The notes beneath the pieces were generated by a model that was not told the DNA's origin, ran no database searches, and saw nothing but the letters and a program-made list of their open reading frames with translations. Shown here piece after piece: positions 1 to 7,774 of a stretch of DNA of 26,006 nucleotides (within the stretch, counting starts at the first letter, position 1; each line of letters opens with the position of its first letter). Made by a program: the position numbers and the translations under genes. Source of the stretch: JBGOUV01 sp041477815 (GTDB lineage: Bacteria > Acidobacteriota > Terriglobia > Bryobacterales > JACQDG01); assembly GCA_041477815.1 (NCBI GenBank), contig JBGOUV010000044.1, positions 1-26,006 of the forward strand. Direction: 5' to 3'.

Positions 1-744
1 CACAGCATGACCGACGAGGGGGAAGCGCGGCGGGCGCTCGACAAGGTGGGACTCGGTCGCCGGGCGGAGCATCTGCCATCGCAGTTGTCCGGAGGCGAGC
101 AGCAGCGGGTGTCCATCGCGCGGGCGCTGATCAACCAGCCCAAGATCATCCTGGCCGACGAGCCCACGGGAAACCTGGACGCGGCCAACGAAGAGATCGT
201 CATGGGCATCCTGGAGAAGCTGCACGACGAGGGCCACACCATCCTGATGGTGACCCACGATGAGAAGGTGGGGAAGCGCGCCGACCGGCGAATCGACCTG
301 GAGCACGGCCGCGTGGTTCAGACCACGGTGTTCAGCTTCGAGGAGAACGAGAACTTCGACGAGGTCCTGGAGCATATGTGGATGGAAGCGGAGGGAACCA
401 CCCACAGCGAAGCCCACCACTTCAGCACGGGGGAAACCAGGAAGCTGGTGGGTACGATGATGCGGATCGGGCTGCTGGAGACCAATGGGGGCGGCGTGCA
501 GTTCACCGCCGAGGGAAGGCTGCGGGCGGCCAGCGTAATCCGGCGGCACCGGCTGGCGGAGCGGCTCTTCACCGATACGCTGTCGATTCGGGACGACGCC
601 CAGATCGAGTCGAACGCCTGCACCTTTGAGCACATCCTAAGCCCGGAGGTCACTGAGAAGATCTGCACTTTCTTGGGGCACCCCCGCCAGTGTCCGCACG
701 GGAGTCCCATTCCGCCCGGTCCGTGTTGTACGGGCCCGCGATAA
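1..744 (+). CDS. ABC transporter ATPase (C-terminal part) fused to a DtxR-type metal-dependent repressor domain; 5' end outside the window
   Basis: The frame is open from base 1, so the ATG at 7 is internal and the Walker A region lies upstream. The visible ATPase part has the ABC signature LSGGEQQRV, Walker B with the LADEPTGNLD stretch typical of the LolD/MacB/FtsE branch, and the switch histidine in MVTHDE. Without a stop it runs into a winged-helix and dimerisation region like DtxR/IdeR/MntR. This contains RRHRLAERL (ancillary-site His and Glu of DtxR), NACTFEHILSPEV (the Cys, Glu and His of the DtxR primary metal site, codons 207, 210 and 211 counted from base 1) and the ending CPHGSPIPPGPCC. 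The His four residues before the Cys in DtxR is Glu here. There is no SH3/FeoA-like tail. The likely role is an ATPase of a membrane export or lipoprotein-type transporter with built-in Fe/Mn sensing or self-regulation. The domain calls are strong; the function of the fusion is inference. Confidence 0.85.
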   Translation, partial: HSMTDEGEARRALDKVGLGRRAEHLPSQLSGGEQQRVSIARALINQPKIILADEPTGNLDAANEEIVMGILEKLHDEGHTILMVTHDEKVGKRADRRIDLEHGRVVQTTVFSFEENENFDEVLEHMWMEAEGTTHSEAHHFSTGETRKLVGTMMRIGLLETNGGGVQFTAEGRLRAASVIRRHRLAERLFTDTLSIRDDAQIESNACTFEHILSPEVTEKICTFLGHPRQCPHGSPIPPGPCCTGPR

Positions 745-802
745 CCATGCCTCCCGGCAACCACGCTTTGCCCTAGCGACCGGTTGGTTCAGAAACCGCT
801 CC

Positions 803-833
803 CTGACGGTCGCGGCCCGGTAACAGATATACT
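803..833 (+). promoter_or_regulatory. Putative glgA promoter, -10 box 6 nt from the start codon
   Basis: TATACT at 828-833 matches the sigma-70 -10 consensus at five of six positions. CTGACG at 803-808 is a weak -35 candidate with a long 19-bp spacer. Transcription starting about 7 nt after the -10 box would begin at or next to the TTG at 840, which suggests a leaderless or nearly leaderless mRNA. No Shine-Dalgarno sequence precedes the start. Confidence 0.45.
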
Positions 834-839
834 GGCTAT

Positions 840-2288
840 TTGAAGATCCTGATGGTAGCTTCCGAGGCCGTCCCCTTCTCCAAGACCGGTGGCCTGGCCG
901 ATGTCGTCGGCGCCCTGCCCCAAGCACTCCATGCCCTGGGCCACCAGGTAGGCGTCGTGCTTCCGCTCTACCGCGCCACCAGGCTCGACCACCCCGAGAC
1001 CGTGTTTCCCGCCGTGACCATTCCGCTGGGTCCTCAAACCTGCTTCCCGGCCGTGCAGACGGTTGTCCACGAAGGGGTCCGCTTCTACTTCGTGGCCTAC
1101 CCGGCCTATTTCGACCGCGCCGCCCTCTACGGCACCCCTGCCGGCGACTATCCCGACAACGCCGAGCGCTTCGCTCTGTTCTCCCGCGCCGCGCTCGAAG
1201 TCGCCCAGCTCCATTTCCACCCGGACCTGTTCCACTGCCACGACTGGCAAAGCGCCCTGGTCCCCGTTCTACTCCGCGTCTCCTACCAGCGCTCTCCGGC
1301 CCTGCAGCGCCTCCCGGTCCTGTTTACCATACACAACCTGGGTTATCAGGGCCTGTTCCGTCACGAAGTCCTGGCCCAGATCGGCGTCCCGGAGAGCGTG
1401 TTTACCATCGACGGCCTCGAATTTTACGGCAAGGTCAATCTTCTCAAAGGCGGACTGGTCTTCTCCGACGCCCTCAACACCGTTAGCCGCGGCTACGCCC
1501 GCGAAATCCAGACTGAGGAGTACGGCTTCGGCCTCGACGGCCTGCTCCGCCATCGCAGCCTGGTCCTCAGCGGCATCCTGAACGGCGTCGACTACACCCC
1601 GTGGAATCCCGCCACCGACCGCCACCTCGCCGCCCGCTACACCCCCAAAGACCTCCGCGGCAAGCGCGCGTGCAAGCGCGACCTGCTCGCCGCCTTCGGC
1701 CTTCCCGCCGACCAACTCGGCCGCCCCCTGGTCGGCATCGTCTCGCGTCTCACCGCGCAGAAGGGCGCCGATCTCATCCAGGAAGCCGCCGAAGAGCTGA
1801 TGTCCCTCGACCTGTCCCTGGTCGTTCTCGGCTCCGGCGACGCCGTCTACCAGGACCTGTTCCGCACCCTGGCCGCCCGCTACCCCGACAAGGTCGCCGT
1901 CCGCATCGACTACGACGACCCCCTCGCCCACAAGATCGAGGCCGGCGCCGACCTGTTCCTCATGCCCAGCCGCTATGAGCCCTGCGGCCTCAATCAGATT
2001 TACAGCTTGAAATACGGCACGGTCCCCGTCGTCCGCGCCACCGGCGGCCTCGATGACACGGTGGAAAACTTCGACCCCGCCACCGGTACGGGCACCGGCT
2101 TCAAGTTCCCGGACTACACCGCCGCCGCCCTGTTGGCCGCTCTCCAGGCCGCCCTCGACACCTACCGCCATCCCAAGCTCTGGCAAAGGCTCCTGCTCAA
2201 CGGCATGAGCCAGGACCACTCCTGGGGCGCCTCCGCCGCCCAATACGTCCAACTGTACGAGGGGCTGCTGGCTTCCCGCCAGGCCTGA
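840..2288 (+). CDS. glgA: Glycogen synthase, ADP-glucose type (GT5)
   Basis: Transfers glucose from ADP-glucose to the end of a growing alpha-1,4-glucan in the cytoplasm. The protein is 482 aa, close to the roughly 477 aa of E. coli GlgA. Lys15 in the KTGGLADVVGALP motif is the ADP-glucose-binding lysine at the same position as in E. coli. HCHDWQ lies in the N-terminal Rossmann domain, and the GT-B C-terminal signature is EPCGLNQIYSLKYGT with Glu380 as the likely catalytic acid, followed by the GTGTGF loop. The start is TTG at 840, because MKILMVASEAVPF is the normal family N-terminus; the ATG at 852 would remove four conserved residues. No other glycogen genes (glgB, glgC, glgP) are in the window, so it stands alone here. 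Coding-strand third positions are strongly C-rich. Confidence 0.95.
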   Translation: MKILMVASEAVPFSKTGGLADVVGALPQALHALGHQVGVVLPLYRATRLDHPETVFPAVTIPLGPQTCFPAVQTVVHEGVRFYFVAYPAYFDRAALYGTPAGDYPDNAERFALFSRAALEVAQLHFHPDLFHCHDWQSALVPVLLRVSYQRSPALQRLPVLFTIHNLGYQGLFRHEVLAQIGVPESVFTIDGLEFYGKVNLLKGGLVFSDALNTVSRGYAREIQTEEYGFGLDGLLRHRSLVLSGILNGVDYTPWNPATDRHLAARYTPKDLRGKRACKRDLLAAFGLPADQLGRPLVGIVSRLTAQKGADLIQEAAEELMSLDLSLVVLGSGDAVYQDLFRTLAARYPDKVAVRIDYDDPLAHKIEAGADLFLMPSRYEPCGLNQIYSLKYGTVPVVRATGGLDDTVENFDPATGTGTGFKFPDYTAAALLAALQAALDTYRHPKLWQRLLLNGMSQDHSWGASAAQYVQLYEGLLASRQA

Positions 2289-2311
2289 ATCCTTATTCCC
2301 GCTCCTTCATC

Positions 2312-2346
2312 TATAATGGTGCAAGCGAACTCCAGTACCCGAGGAA
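2312..2346 (+). promoter_or_regulatory. Putative trxA promoter (-10) and ribosome binding site
   Basis: A perfect TATAAT lies at 2312-2317 and a strong Shine-Dalgarno GAGGAA at 2341-2346, nine bases before the ATG at 2356. No convincing -35 hexamer is seen. The implied leader is about 30 nt, in contrast to the near-leaderless promoters elsewhere in the window. Confidence 0.5.
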
Positions 2347-2355
2347 CACCAACGC

Positions 2356-2685
2356 ATGGCTTCCGAGAATGTAGTCACCTTCAACGACACGACCTTTGAC
2401 ACCGATGTTCTGAAGTCCCCCGTCCCCGTGCTGGTGGATTTCTGGGCCGAGTGGTGCGGTCCCTGCAAGATGATGGGTCCCACCATCGACGCCGTCGCCG
2501 CCGAGTTCGCCGGCAAGGCCAAGGTCGGCAAGCTCAATGTCGACGACAATCCCGCCACCGCCGGGCGCTTCCAGATCCGCGGCATCCCGACGCTGCTCCT
2601 GTTCAAGGACGGCGCGGTAGCCGAGCAGATCGTAGGCGCGGTAGGCAAAGAGAAGGTCCAGAACCTGATTAACCGTCACCTGTAG
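2356..2685 (+). CDS. trxA: Thioredoxin
   Basis: Cytoplasmic dithiol-disulfide oxidoreductase of 109 aa, the standard length for a single-domain thioredoxin. The active site WCGPC holds Cys34 and Cys37 after the buried Asp28 in VLVDFWAEW; the cis-proline is Pro78 in RGIPTLLLF. There is no signal peptide, so it should act in the cytosol with thioredoxin reductase, which is not encoded here. The aldolase-family gene begins nine bases after its stop, so both may share the promoter at 2312-2317. Identification is firm. Confidence 0.97.
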   Translation: MASENVVTFNDTTFDTDVLKSPVPVLVDFWAEWCGPCKMMGPTIDAVAAEFAGKAKVGKLNVDDNPATAGRFQIRGIPTLLLFKDGAVAEQIVGAVGKEKVQNLINRHL

Positions 2686-2694
2686 GACCGGCCC

Positions 2695-3657
2695 ATGCGC
2701 ACCAATCCCCTCTCCTGCGCCGACCTCCACGGCGTCTTCCCCGTCCCCCCCCTGGCCCGCCGCCCGGACTCCCGCCGTACTTTGGACTACGCGGAGAACG
2801 AGCGCCTGGTCCGCCACCTGGCCGAAGGCGGCATCACTCGCTTCCTCTACGGCGGCAACGCCTTCCTCTACCACATCACCCTGGCTGAGTATGAGGAGTT
2901 GCTAGACTGGCTGGTTTCCCTGCCCGACAACTACCTGGTCATCCCCAGCGCCGGCCCCTCCTACGGCCGCGCCATGGACCAGGCCCCCCTGGTCCGCCGG
3001 CACCGCTTCCCGGCCGTGATGATGCTCCCCTGCGCCGACCCCCGCGATGCCGCCGGCCTCGCAAGCGGCCTCCGCGAGATAGCCGACGCCATCGCCACCC
3101 CCCTCGTGCTTTACATCAAGGACGAATCCAACTTCGGCGCCGACAAAGAAGCCGGCCTGGACGCGGTGGCCCGACTCCTGGACGACGGCCTCGCCGTAGC
3201 CATCAAGTACGCCGTAGTCCGCCCCGACCCCCGCCAGGACCCCTACCTCGAAAGCCTCCTCGAACGCGTCGGCCGCCACAGAGTAATCAGCGGCATCGGC
3301 GAGCGTCCCGCCATCGCCCACCTCCACCAGTTCGGTCTCCCCGGCTTCACCACCGGGTCCGGGTGCGTAGCCCCGGCCCTGTCCAACGAGATCCTGGCAC
3401 ACTGCCAGGCCCAGGACTACGCCGCCGCCGAGGACCTCCGCGCCTACTTCCTGCCCCTCGAAGACCTCCGCGACGCCTGGGGCCCGGCGCGCGTCCTCCA
3501 CGCCGCCGTCGACCTCGCCGGCTTGTCGGCGACCGGTCCGATTCCGCCGTTTGTCTCGCCTCTGGGGGCCTCTCAACTCGACCCCCTCGCCCCCGTGGCG
3601 CGGGCTCTGGCTGGGCGCAATGCGGCTGCCCGGAGTACGGCGGCGGTGCTGGCATAG
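2695..3657 (+). CDS. Dihydrodipicolinate synthase / N-acetylneuraminate lyase family aldolase
   Basis: A class I (Schiff-base) aldolase of 320 aa with a TIM-barrel pattern. Lys171 in AIKYAVVR fits the catalytic lysine (Lys161 in E. coli DapA), and Tyr140 in LYIKDE fits the catalytic tyrosine (Tyr133). The usual substrate-carboxylate loop GTTGE is replaced by GGNAF, so it is probably not the lysine-biosynthesis DapA but a paralogue acting on another 2-keto acid or sugar-acid substrate. The last 25 or so residues are Ala/Arg-rich and look family-atypical. It follows trxA by nine bases and is probably cotranscribed. The substrate cannot be told from sequence. Confidence 0.85.
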   Translation: MRTNPLSCADLHGVFPVPPLARRPDSRRTLDYAENERLVRHLAEGGITRFLYGGNAFLYHITLAEYEELLDWLVSLPDNYLVIPSAGPSYGRAMDQAPLVRRHRFPAVMMLPCADPRDAAGLASGLREIADAIATPLVLYIKDESNFGADKEAGLDAVARLLDDGLAVAIKYAVVRPDPRQDPYLESLLERVGRHRVISGIGERPAIAHLHQFGLPGFTTGSGCVAPALSNEILAHCQAQDYAAAEDLRAYFLPLEDLRDAWGPARVLHAAVDLAGLSATGPIPPFVSPLGASQLDPLAPVARALAGRNAAARSTAAVLA

Positions 3658-3822
3658 GGCGATTCGGTCGGCGTTTGGACGCTCCGCGCGCTACTGTCTT
3701 CTGGATCAACGGCGCCGAGTAATCAGTTCGGCCCGCCTGGCGAGACTCCCCTGCGCGGCGCCTCATTTCACGGTGGAAATCCCGCATGACCGCCTTTGGG
3801 GCTGCGAGAGCGCGACTGATTG

Positions 3823-4130
3823 TCATATCAACAATAACGTCAGCCTCTTCCAGTGCCGCAGCAGATAGCGAATCGCCTTGTCCCCAGCCGGAGTTGGGCC
3901 TGTCTTCCGCTCAGCGACCGGCGCCTCCAGCCAGGCATCCAGCTGGTCCAACAGCGACTGGCTATGTTCTTGATGGACCCGCCGACGCTCCTCCGGACTC
4001 CGTCCGCGCTCTCGCGCTTCGGCATCGTGGCCGTAGACCTGGCCCAGTGCCTCCAGCACGTTACGGCATTCGTCCGGAATGTTCTGGGCTACTTCTACAA
4101 ACTGCCTGCGACCGTGCACCAGGCGCGGGG
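3823..4130 (-). pseudogene. IS66-family transposase remnant (internal/C-terminal fragment)
   Basis: Read leftwards, the frame ending at the TGA at 3823-3825 encodes HGRRQFVEVA, then an NVLEALGQVYGHDAEARER stretch, SPEERRRVHQEHS and AIRYLLRHWKRLT. These are the consecutive blocks of the IS66 transposase (TnpC) that follow the HARRKF-type motif. The frame stops just where the conserved region with the DNN catalytic-site neighbourhood should follow. On the other side it fades near 4130, short of the amidase stop at 4173. Both ends are therefore missing, and no inverted terminal repeats or TnpA/TnpB partners are seen. It is a dead fragment between the aldolase gene and the amidase gene. The precise left and right limits are uncertain. 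Confidence 0.75.
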
Positions 4131-4172
4131 CCGCTTCCCGATTTCCCAGGAAAACAGACCCTCGCTCGCCAC

Positions 4173-5594
4173 CTACACCGGTGGCCGCCGCCGGTGCCAG
4201 TCGGTCTGTTTCTGAAACTCCCGGCCGATCGTAACCAGGGTCAGCTCGTCGAAGGGGCGGCCGACAAGTTGCAGGGCCACCGGCAGGCTGGTGGTGGAAA
4301 AGCCGCAGGGGAGGCAGATGGCAGGGAGCCCGGCCAGGTTGCCGGCGGCGCCGAGGTCGGTGTTGCCGCGCTGTGCGAGCTTTTCGCCGGGGGTCGGGCG
4401 GCGGTCGAGGGCTTCGTCGATGCCTGACGCCGGGGACGGCGTGGCGGGTGACAGGATCAGGTCGACCCGGGTGAAGACCTTGCGAAGCTCCTCCTGGACC
4501 AGGCGGCGGACGCGCATGGCCTGGAGATAGTCCCGGGCCGGCATCTCCAGACCGGCGCGCAGGCCGGCCTTTTGGCGCTCGTCGGGCATCTCGTCGAACT
4601 TCGGGCCGCGGATCAGGGGCTCGAAGATGGACGAGCCCTCCGCCTGGATGATCGTGCCAGCTACCTCGCGGTAAGGCATTACGGGGAGCGCCATCTCGAC
4701 CAGGCGGGGGCCCAGTTTGCGGAACACGTCGAGCGCGGCGGCGAAGGCGGGGCGCGCGGACTCGGCGGCGCGGTCTCCGAAGTCGATGGGGTGGTAGCCG
4801 ATGCGCAGCTCGGTGAGGGGACGCCCGTATTCGATCGGATAGTAGAAGCTCTTGCCGCTGGAGGCCGGGTCCTGGGAATCCTTGCCGGCGATCTCCTTCA
4901 GGACCAGACCGCAATCCTCGGCCGAGCGGCACAGGGGGCCGATCTTATCCATGGTCCACGAGAGGGCCATCGCCCCGTAGCGGCTCACCAGGCCGTAAGT
5001 GGGGCGCAGGCCCGTTATGCCGCAATAAGAGGCGGGGGTCAGGATGGAGCCCCAGGTCTCCGACCCGATGGCGAACGGAACCATGGCCGCGGATACGGCG
5101 GCGCCCGAGCCGGACGACGACCCGCCGGCCCAATGTCCCGGATTCCAGGGGTTCTTGCAGGGACCGAACAGCGAGGCGCTGGGATAGCGGTAACCGCCGC
5201 CGCCGGCCAGCTCGATCATGGCCAGCTTGGCGACCAGTACCGCGCCGGTCTTTTGCAGTCTCTTGACGACGGTCGAATCGTAGTCGAAGACCTGGGATTT
5301 ATAGGGCGCCGCGCCCCAGGTAGTTGGAATACCAGCGGCGGCGAGCAGGTCCTTGGCGCCGTAAGGGATCCCCTGGAGGGGGCTGCGGACGCGGTCGCGC
5401 TTGAACAGATCGTCGGCCTCCTTGGCCTGCTTCTCGGCGGGCTTGGCCATCAGGGTGGCGACGGCGTTGTACTGGGGTCCCAGCTTCTCCAGGCGCGCCA
5501 GGCAGGCCCTGGTCAGCTCCAGGGAGGACATCTTGCGCGTCTTCAGAAGCCCGGCCAGCTCGGAGATCGGCGCGTAGTGGAGATCGTCGGTCAT
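4173..5594 (-). CDS. Amidase-signature family hydrolase (GatA-like)
   Basis: A 473-aa amidase-signature enzyme that hydrolyses a carboxamide or aryl-acylamide. The Ser-cisSer-Lys machinery is visible: Lys81 in GIPYGAKD, the GGSSSGSGAA loop carrying the cis-serine, and GSETWGSI carrying the nucleophile serine, where the usual Gly before GS is Trp. The protein has no signal peptide of its own. Its ATG at 5592-5594 overlaps the stop of the small Tat-leader gene as ATGA, so translation should be coupled. In many relatives, as I recall them, a Tat leader and a linker ending in a Pro-Ala-x-x-Phe-x-Pro-like stretch are fused to this enzyme, so this pair looks like a split version. It is not the tRNA amidotransferase subunit with any certainty: gatB and gatC are absent. 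Confidence 0.9.
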   Translation of the reverse strand: MTDDLHYAPISELAGLLKTRKMSSLELTRACLARLEKLGPQYNAVATLMAKPAEKQAKEADDLFKRDRVRSPLQGIPYGAKDLLAAAGIPTTWGAAPYKSQVFDYDSTVVKRLQKTGAVLVAKLAMIELAGGGGYRYPSASLFGPCKNPWNPGHWAGGSSSGSGAAVSAAMVPFAIGSETWGSILTPASYCGITGLRPTYGLVSRYGAMALSWTMDKIGPLCRSAEDCGLVLKEIAGKDSQDPASSGKSFYYPIEYGRPLTELRIGYHPIDFGDRAAESARPAFAAALDVFRKLGPRLVEMALPVMPYREVAGTIIQAEGSSIFEPLIRGPKFDEMPDERQKAGLRAGLEMPARDYLQAMRVRRLVQEELRKVFTRVDLILSPATPSPASGIDEALDRRPTPGEKLAQRGNTDLGAAGNLAGLPAICLPCGFSTTSLPVALQLVGRPFDELTLVTIGREFQKQTDWHRRRPPV

Positions 5595-5782
5595 GGCCGG
5601 AAGACGGAGGCCGGCTCGGTGGCCATGGGGACCTGGAACCTGGCGAGCGTTTCGGCGGTAGAGACGCGGCGCTGGTGGGCGGCTCGCAGCTCTTCGTCGC
5701 GAGAGAGCGTCTGCGGGATCATCGGACCGGCCGCGAGCAGCCGGCCGAAGGAGCGGCGGGACAGGGTCTTAGTTCGTGTCAT
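5591..5782 (-). CDS. Small Tat-leader protein, partner or detached leader of the amidase
   Basis: A 63-aa protein starting at the ATG at 5780-5782. Residues 1-20 read as a twin-arginine leader (TKTLSRRSFGRLLAAG). The rest is a helical stretch ending MATEPASVFRP, which resembles the linker that precedes the catalytic domain in Tat-exported amidases. Its start overlaps the peptidase stop by 14 nt and its stop overlaps the amidase start by 4 nt (ATGA), so all three genes look translationally coupled. It could be a leader or escort protein that carries the folded amidase through the Tat pore. Alternatively it is the N-terminus of a single amidase split by a frameshift. No catalytic domain is present. 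Confidence 0.7.
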   Translation of the reverse strand: MTRTKTLSRRSFGRLLAAGPMIPQTLSRDEELRAAHQRRVSTAETLARFQVPMATEPASVFRP

Positions 5783-7718
5783 CTCGGACCACCTCCGGGG
5801 TGTACTCGGCGCCACGGATATACTTTTCGAACCAGCCGAACTCCTTGGTGGCTTTGGCCAGCCGGTGACGCAGCTCTTGAAATCCGTGGCCTTCGCGGGG
5901 AAAGATGACGAGCTCGGCGGTAGCGCCGTTGCGCTTCAGCGCCCGATACATCTCAACCGACTGGGGCATCGGCACGCGCTCGTCGCGCTCCCCCACCATG
6001 ATCAGTGTGGGGGTCTTCACGCGCTGCGCGAGGAACGCCGGCGAGGACTTCAAATACACGTCGAGGGGCGCCTTATCGCCCCAGGGGTCGCCGCCGAACC
6101 AGAAGTCGCGATGGGACCGGATGTCGCTCTGGGAGTACATGGAGATCCAGTTGGCGGCGCCGGCGCCGGAGGAGGCGGCTTTGAAGCGGCCGGTGTGGGT
6201 GATGAGCCAGTTGGTCATGTGGCCGCCCGCGCTCCAGCCCATGATGCCCAGGCGGTCGGGGTCGGCGAGGCCGTCGCGGACCAGGGCGTCGATGCCGGTG
6301 AGGACATCGTCGGCAGCGTGGCGCCAGTAATATCCCTTCAGATCGCGCAGGAAGGCGTTGCCGTAGCCGGTAGAGCCCCGGTAGTTGGGTTGAAATATCA
6401 TATAGCCTTGTCCGGCCCAGTATTGCGGATAATTAGTGCCGGAGACGGCGAAGGTGGCCTTGACCGAGGACTGGGGACCGCCGTGGATCTGGGTCACCAG
6501 CGGATAGCGGCGGCCGGGCTGGTAGCCTGCCGGGTAGACCAAGACGCCTTCGAGGTCGGCTCCGTCCTGGCTCTTCCAGCGGTACGAATCGACCCGGCCG
6601 AGCGCGGCCTTTTGCAGGATGGGATTCAGGGTGGTGAGGCGCTGGCCGCCGATCCAGAGGTCGCCGGGGGAGGTGGAGTTGCTCGCGATCGCCACCCATC
6701 GGTCGGGTCCGGGCTGGTAGTGGAATTCGGCGATGGCCTGACGGCCGGTGGTAACGGGCTGCGGCCGCCCGCCGCTCGGGCGCAGGCGATAGAGGTGAGA
6801 TTCGACCCCGGTATTGGCCAGCACGAGGATCCCCTGCTCGGCCCACGCGGCGGCCACGACCTCGCCCGGGAAGTCGGGGGCCAGCAGACGCGGCGGACCG
6901 CCGGCGGCCGGCATGACGAAGACGCCCCTTTGGTGATAGCCGTCCGCGAGCTGGGGATCGGACGGGGCCAGGAACAGGATCTGGTTGCCGTCCAGCGAGA
7001 GGCGCGGATCGGTCTCGGCCACGCGGTTATCAGTGAGGCGGCGTTTCTCGCCGGTGGAGAGGTCCAGCCGGTAGATTTCCACCTGGCCGCAATCGTCGAG
7101 CAGAGGCGAGGGCGCAGCGACATAGAGGAGGCTGCGGCCATCCGGCGCGACCGAATACTGCCGGATGTCGAAGTTGCCATCGGTCAGGCGACGTTCGCTG
7201 CCGCCCGAGATCTCCCAGAGGCGCCGGTAGGGCTGGTTCTGCTCGAAGGAAAAGTGATCGTCCCGGCCGCGGGTGGGGGTCCGGTCCGGGGCGACGAAGT
7301 AGAGACGCGAGCCGTCCCGGGACCAGGCCGGTTGGGAGGCGTTGGTATCGTGCTTGGTCCACTGCTCCGCTTCGCCGCCCGCGATAGCCTGCACGAAAAC
7401 CTGGTTGCGGTTATCCACCCGACGGAGGAAGGCGAAGCGGCTTCCGTCGGGCGCCCAAACGGGATTGGTCTCCCCGGCGCCGTCGGTCATCTTCACCATC
7501 GGACTTCCGCCGACGGTGGCTATCCGCCAGATGTGGGGGACGCGGCGGTTGGTCTTCCAGTCGGCGAGGGAGATCTCGAACAGAACCTGGCGGCCGTCGG
7601 GCGAGAGAGCCGGATTGGCCGGAGCCTCGAGTGACAGGATCTCTACCAGAGTCAAGGGTTTCTGGGCGAGGACCGGGACCCCGCAGAAGCACAGGAGCCA
7701 CCAGAGCGTACAACGCAT
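5769..7718 (-). CDS. Secreted S9-family prolyl-oligopeptidase-like peptidase
   Basis: A 649-aa serine peptidase with a cleavable leader at residues 1-18 (hydrophobic, ending near PVLAQ), so it is exported. Residues about 20-370 form a TolB/beta-propeller-like domain with repeated SPDGRQV/APDGSRF-type blades. The C-terminal alpha/beta-hydrolase domain carries the nucleophile in GWSAGGHMTNW, the acid in GERDERVPMPQS and the histidine in REGHGF. The oxyanion region HGGPQSS and a GSTGYGNAF motif are typical of dipeptidyl/acylaminoacyl peptidases. It heads a minus-strand operon with the Tat-leader protein and the amidase. The likely role is periplasmic or extracellular peptide breakdown. The start at 7718 fits a promoter -10 box 8 nt upstream. 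Confidence 0.92.
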   Translation of the reverse strand: MRCTLWWLLCFCGVPVLAQKPLTLVEILSLEAPANPALSPDGRQVLFEISLADWKTNRRVPHIWRIATVGGSPMVKMTDGAGETNPVWAPDGSRFAFLRRVDNRNQVFVQAIAGGEAEQWTKHDTNASQPAWSRDGSRLYFVAPDRTPTRGRDDHFSFEQNQPYRRLWEISGGSERRLTDGNFDIRQYSVAPDGRSLLYVAAPSPLLDDCGQVEIYRLDLSTGEKRRLTDNRVAETDPRLSLDGNQILFLAPSDPQLADGYHQRGVFVMPAAGGPPRLLAPDFPGEVVAAAWAEQGILVLANTGVESHLYRLRPSGGRPQPVTTGRQAIAEFHYQPGPDRWVAIASNSTSPGDLWIGGQRLTTLNPILQKAALGRVDSYRWKSQDGADLEGVLVYPAGYQPGRRYPLVTQIHGGPQSSVKATFAVSGTNYPQYWAGQGYMIFQPNYRGSTGYGNAFLRDLKGYYWRHAADDVLTGIDALVRDGLADPDRLGIMGWSAGGHMTNWLITHTGRFKAASSGAGAANWISMYSQSDIRSHRDFWFGGDPWGDKAPLDVYLKSSPAFLAQRVKTPTLIMVGERDERVPMPQSVEMYRALKRNGATAELVIFPREGHGFQELRHRLAKATKEFGWFEKYIRGAEYTPEVVRDDTN

Positions 7719-7726
7719 ACAGCCGC

Positions 7727-7735
7727 ACTATAGCA
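7727..7735 (-). promoter_or_regulatory. Putative extended -10 promoter of the S9 peptidase operon
   Basis: On the minus strand TGCTATAGT (7735 to 7727) is an extended -10 element (TGn plus TATAGT). The last base of the hexamer is eight bases from the ATG at 7718, so the transcript would start at or within a base or two of the start codon. No Shine-Dalgarno is present and no -35 is evident. Confidence 0.45.
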
Positions 7736-7774
7736 TTTCCTGACACGTTCCCTGTGCTACCCTGGCTCCACCCA

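Noticed and set aside
3658..3822. Possible continuation of the IS66 transposase or an unknown small gene
   Set aside because: The minus frame has a faint ISRAL resemblance to the IS66 region after the DNN motif, but too weak to call; nothing else is recognisable.
4173..5594. Amidase as GatA of the tRNA-dependent amidotransferase
   Set aside because: gatB and gatC are absent, an adjacent Tat leader is present, and the nucleophile loop is GSETWGSI, not the GatA form.
4572..7634. A 1020-codon open frame on + opposite the amidase and peptidase
   Set aside because: It is antisense to three well-supported genes, has low-complexity Gly/Ala/Val/Arg composition and no motif. High-GC coding DNA often leaves such frames open.
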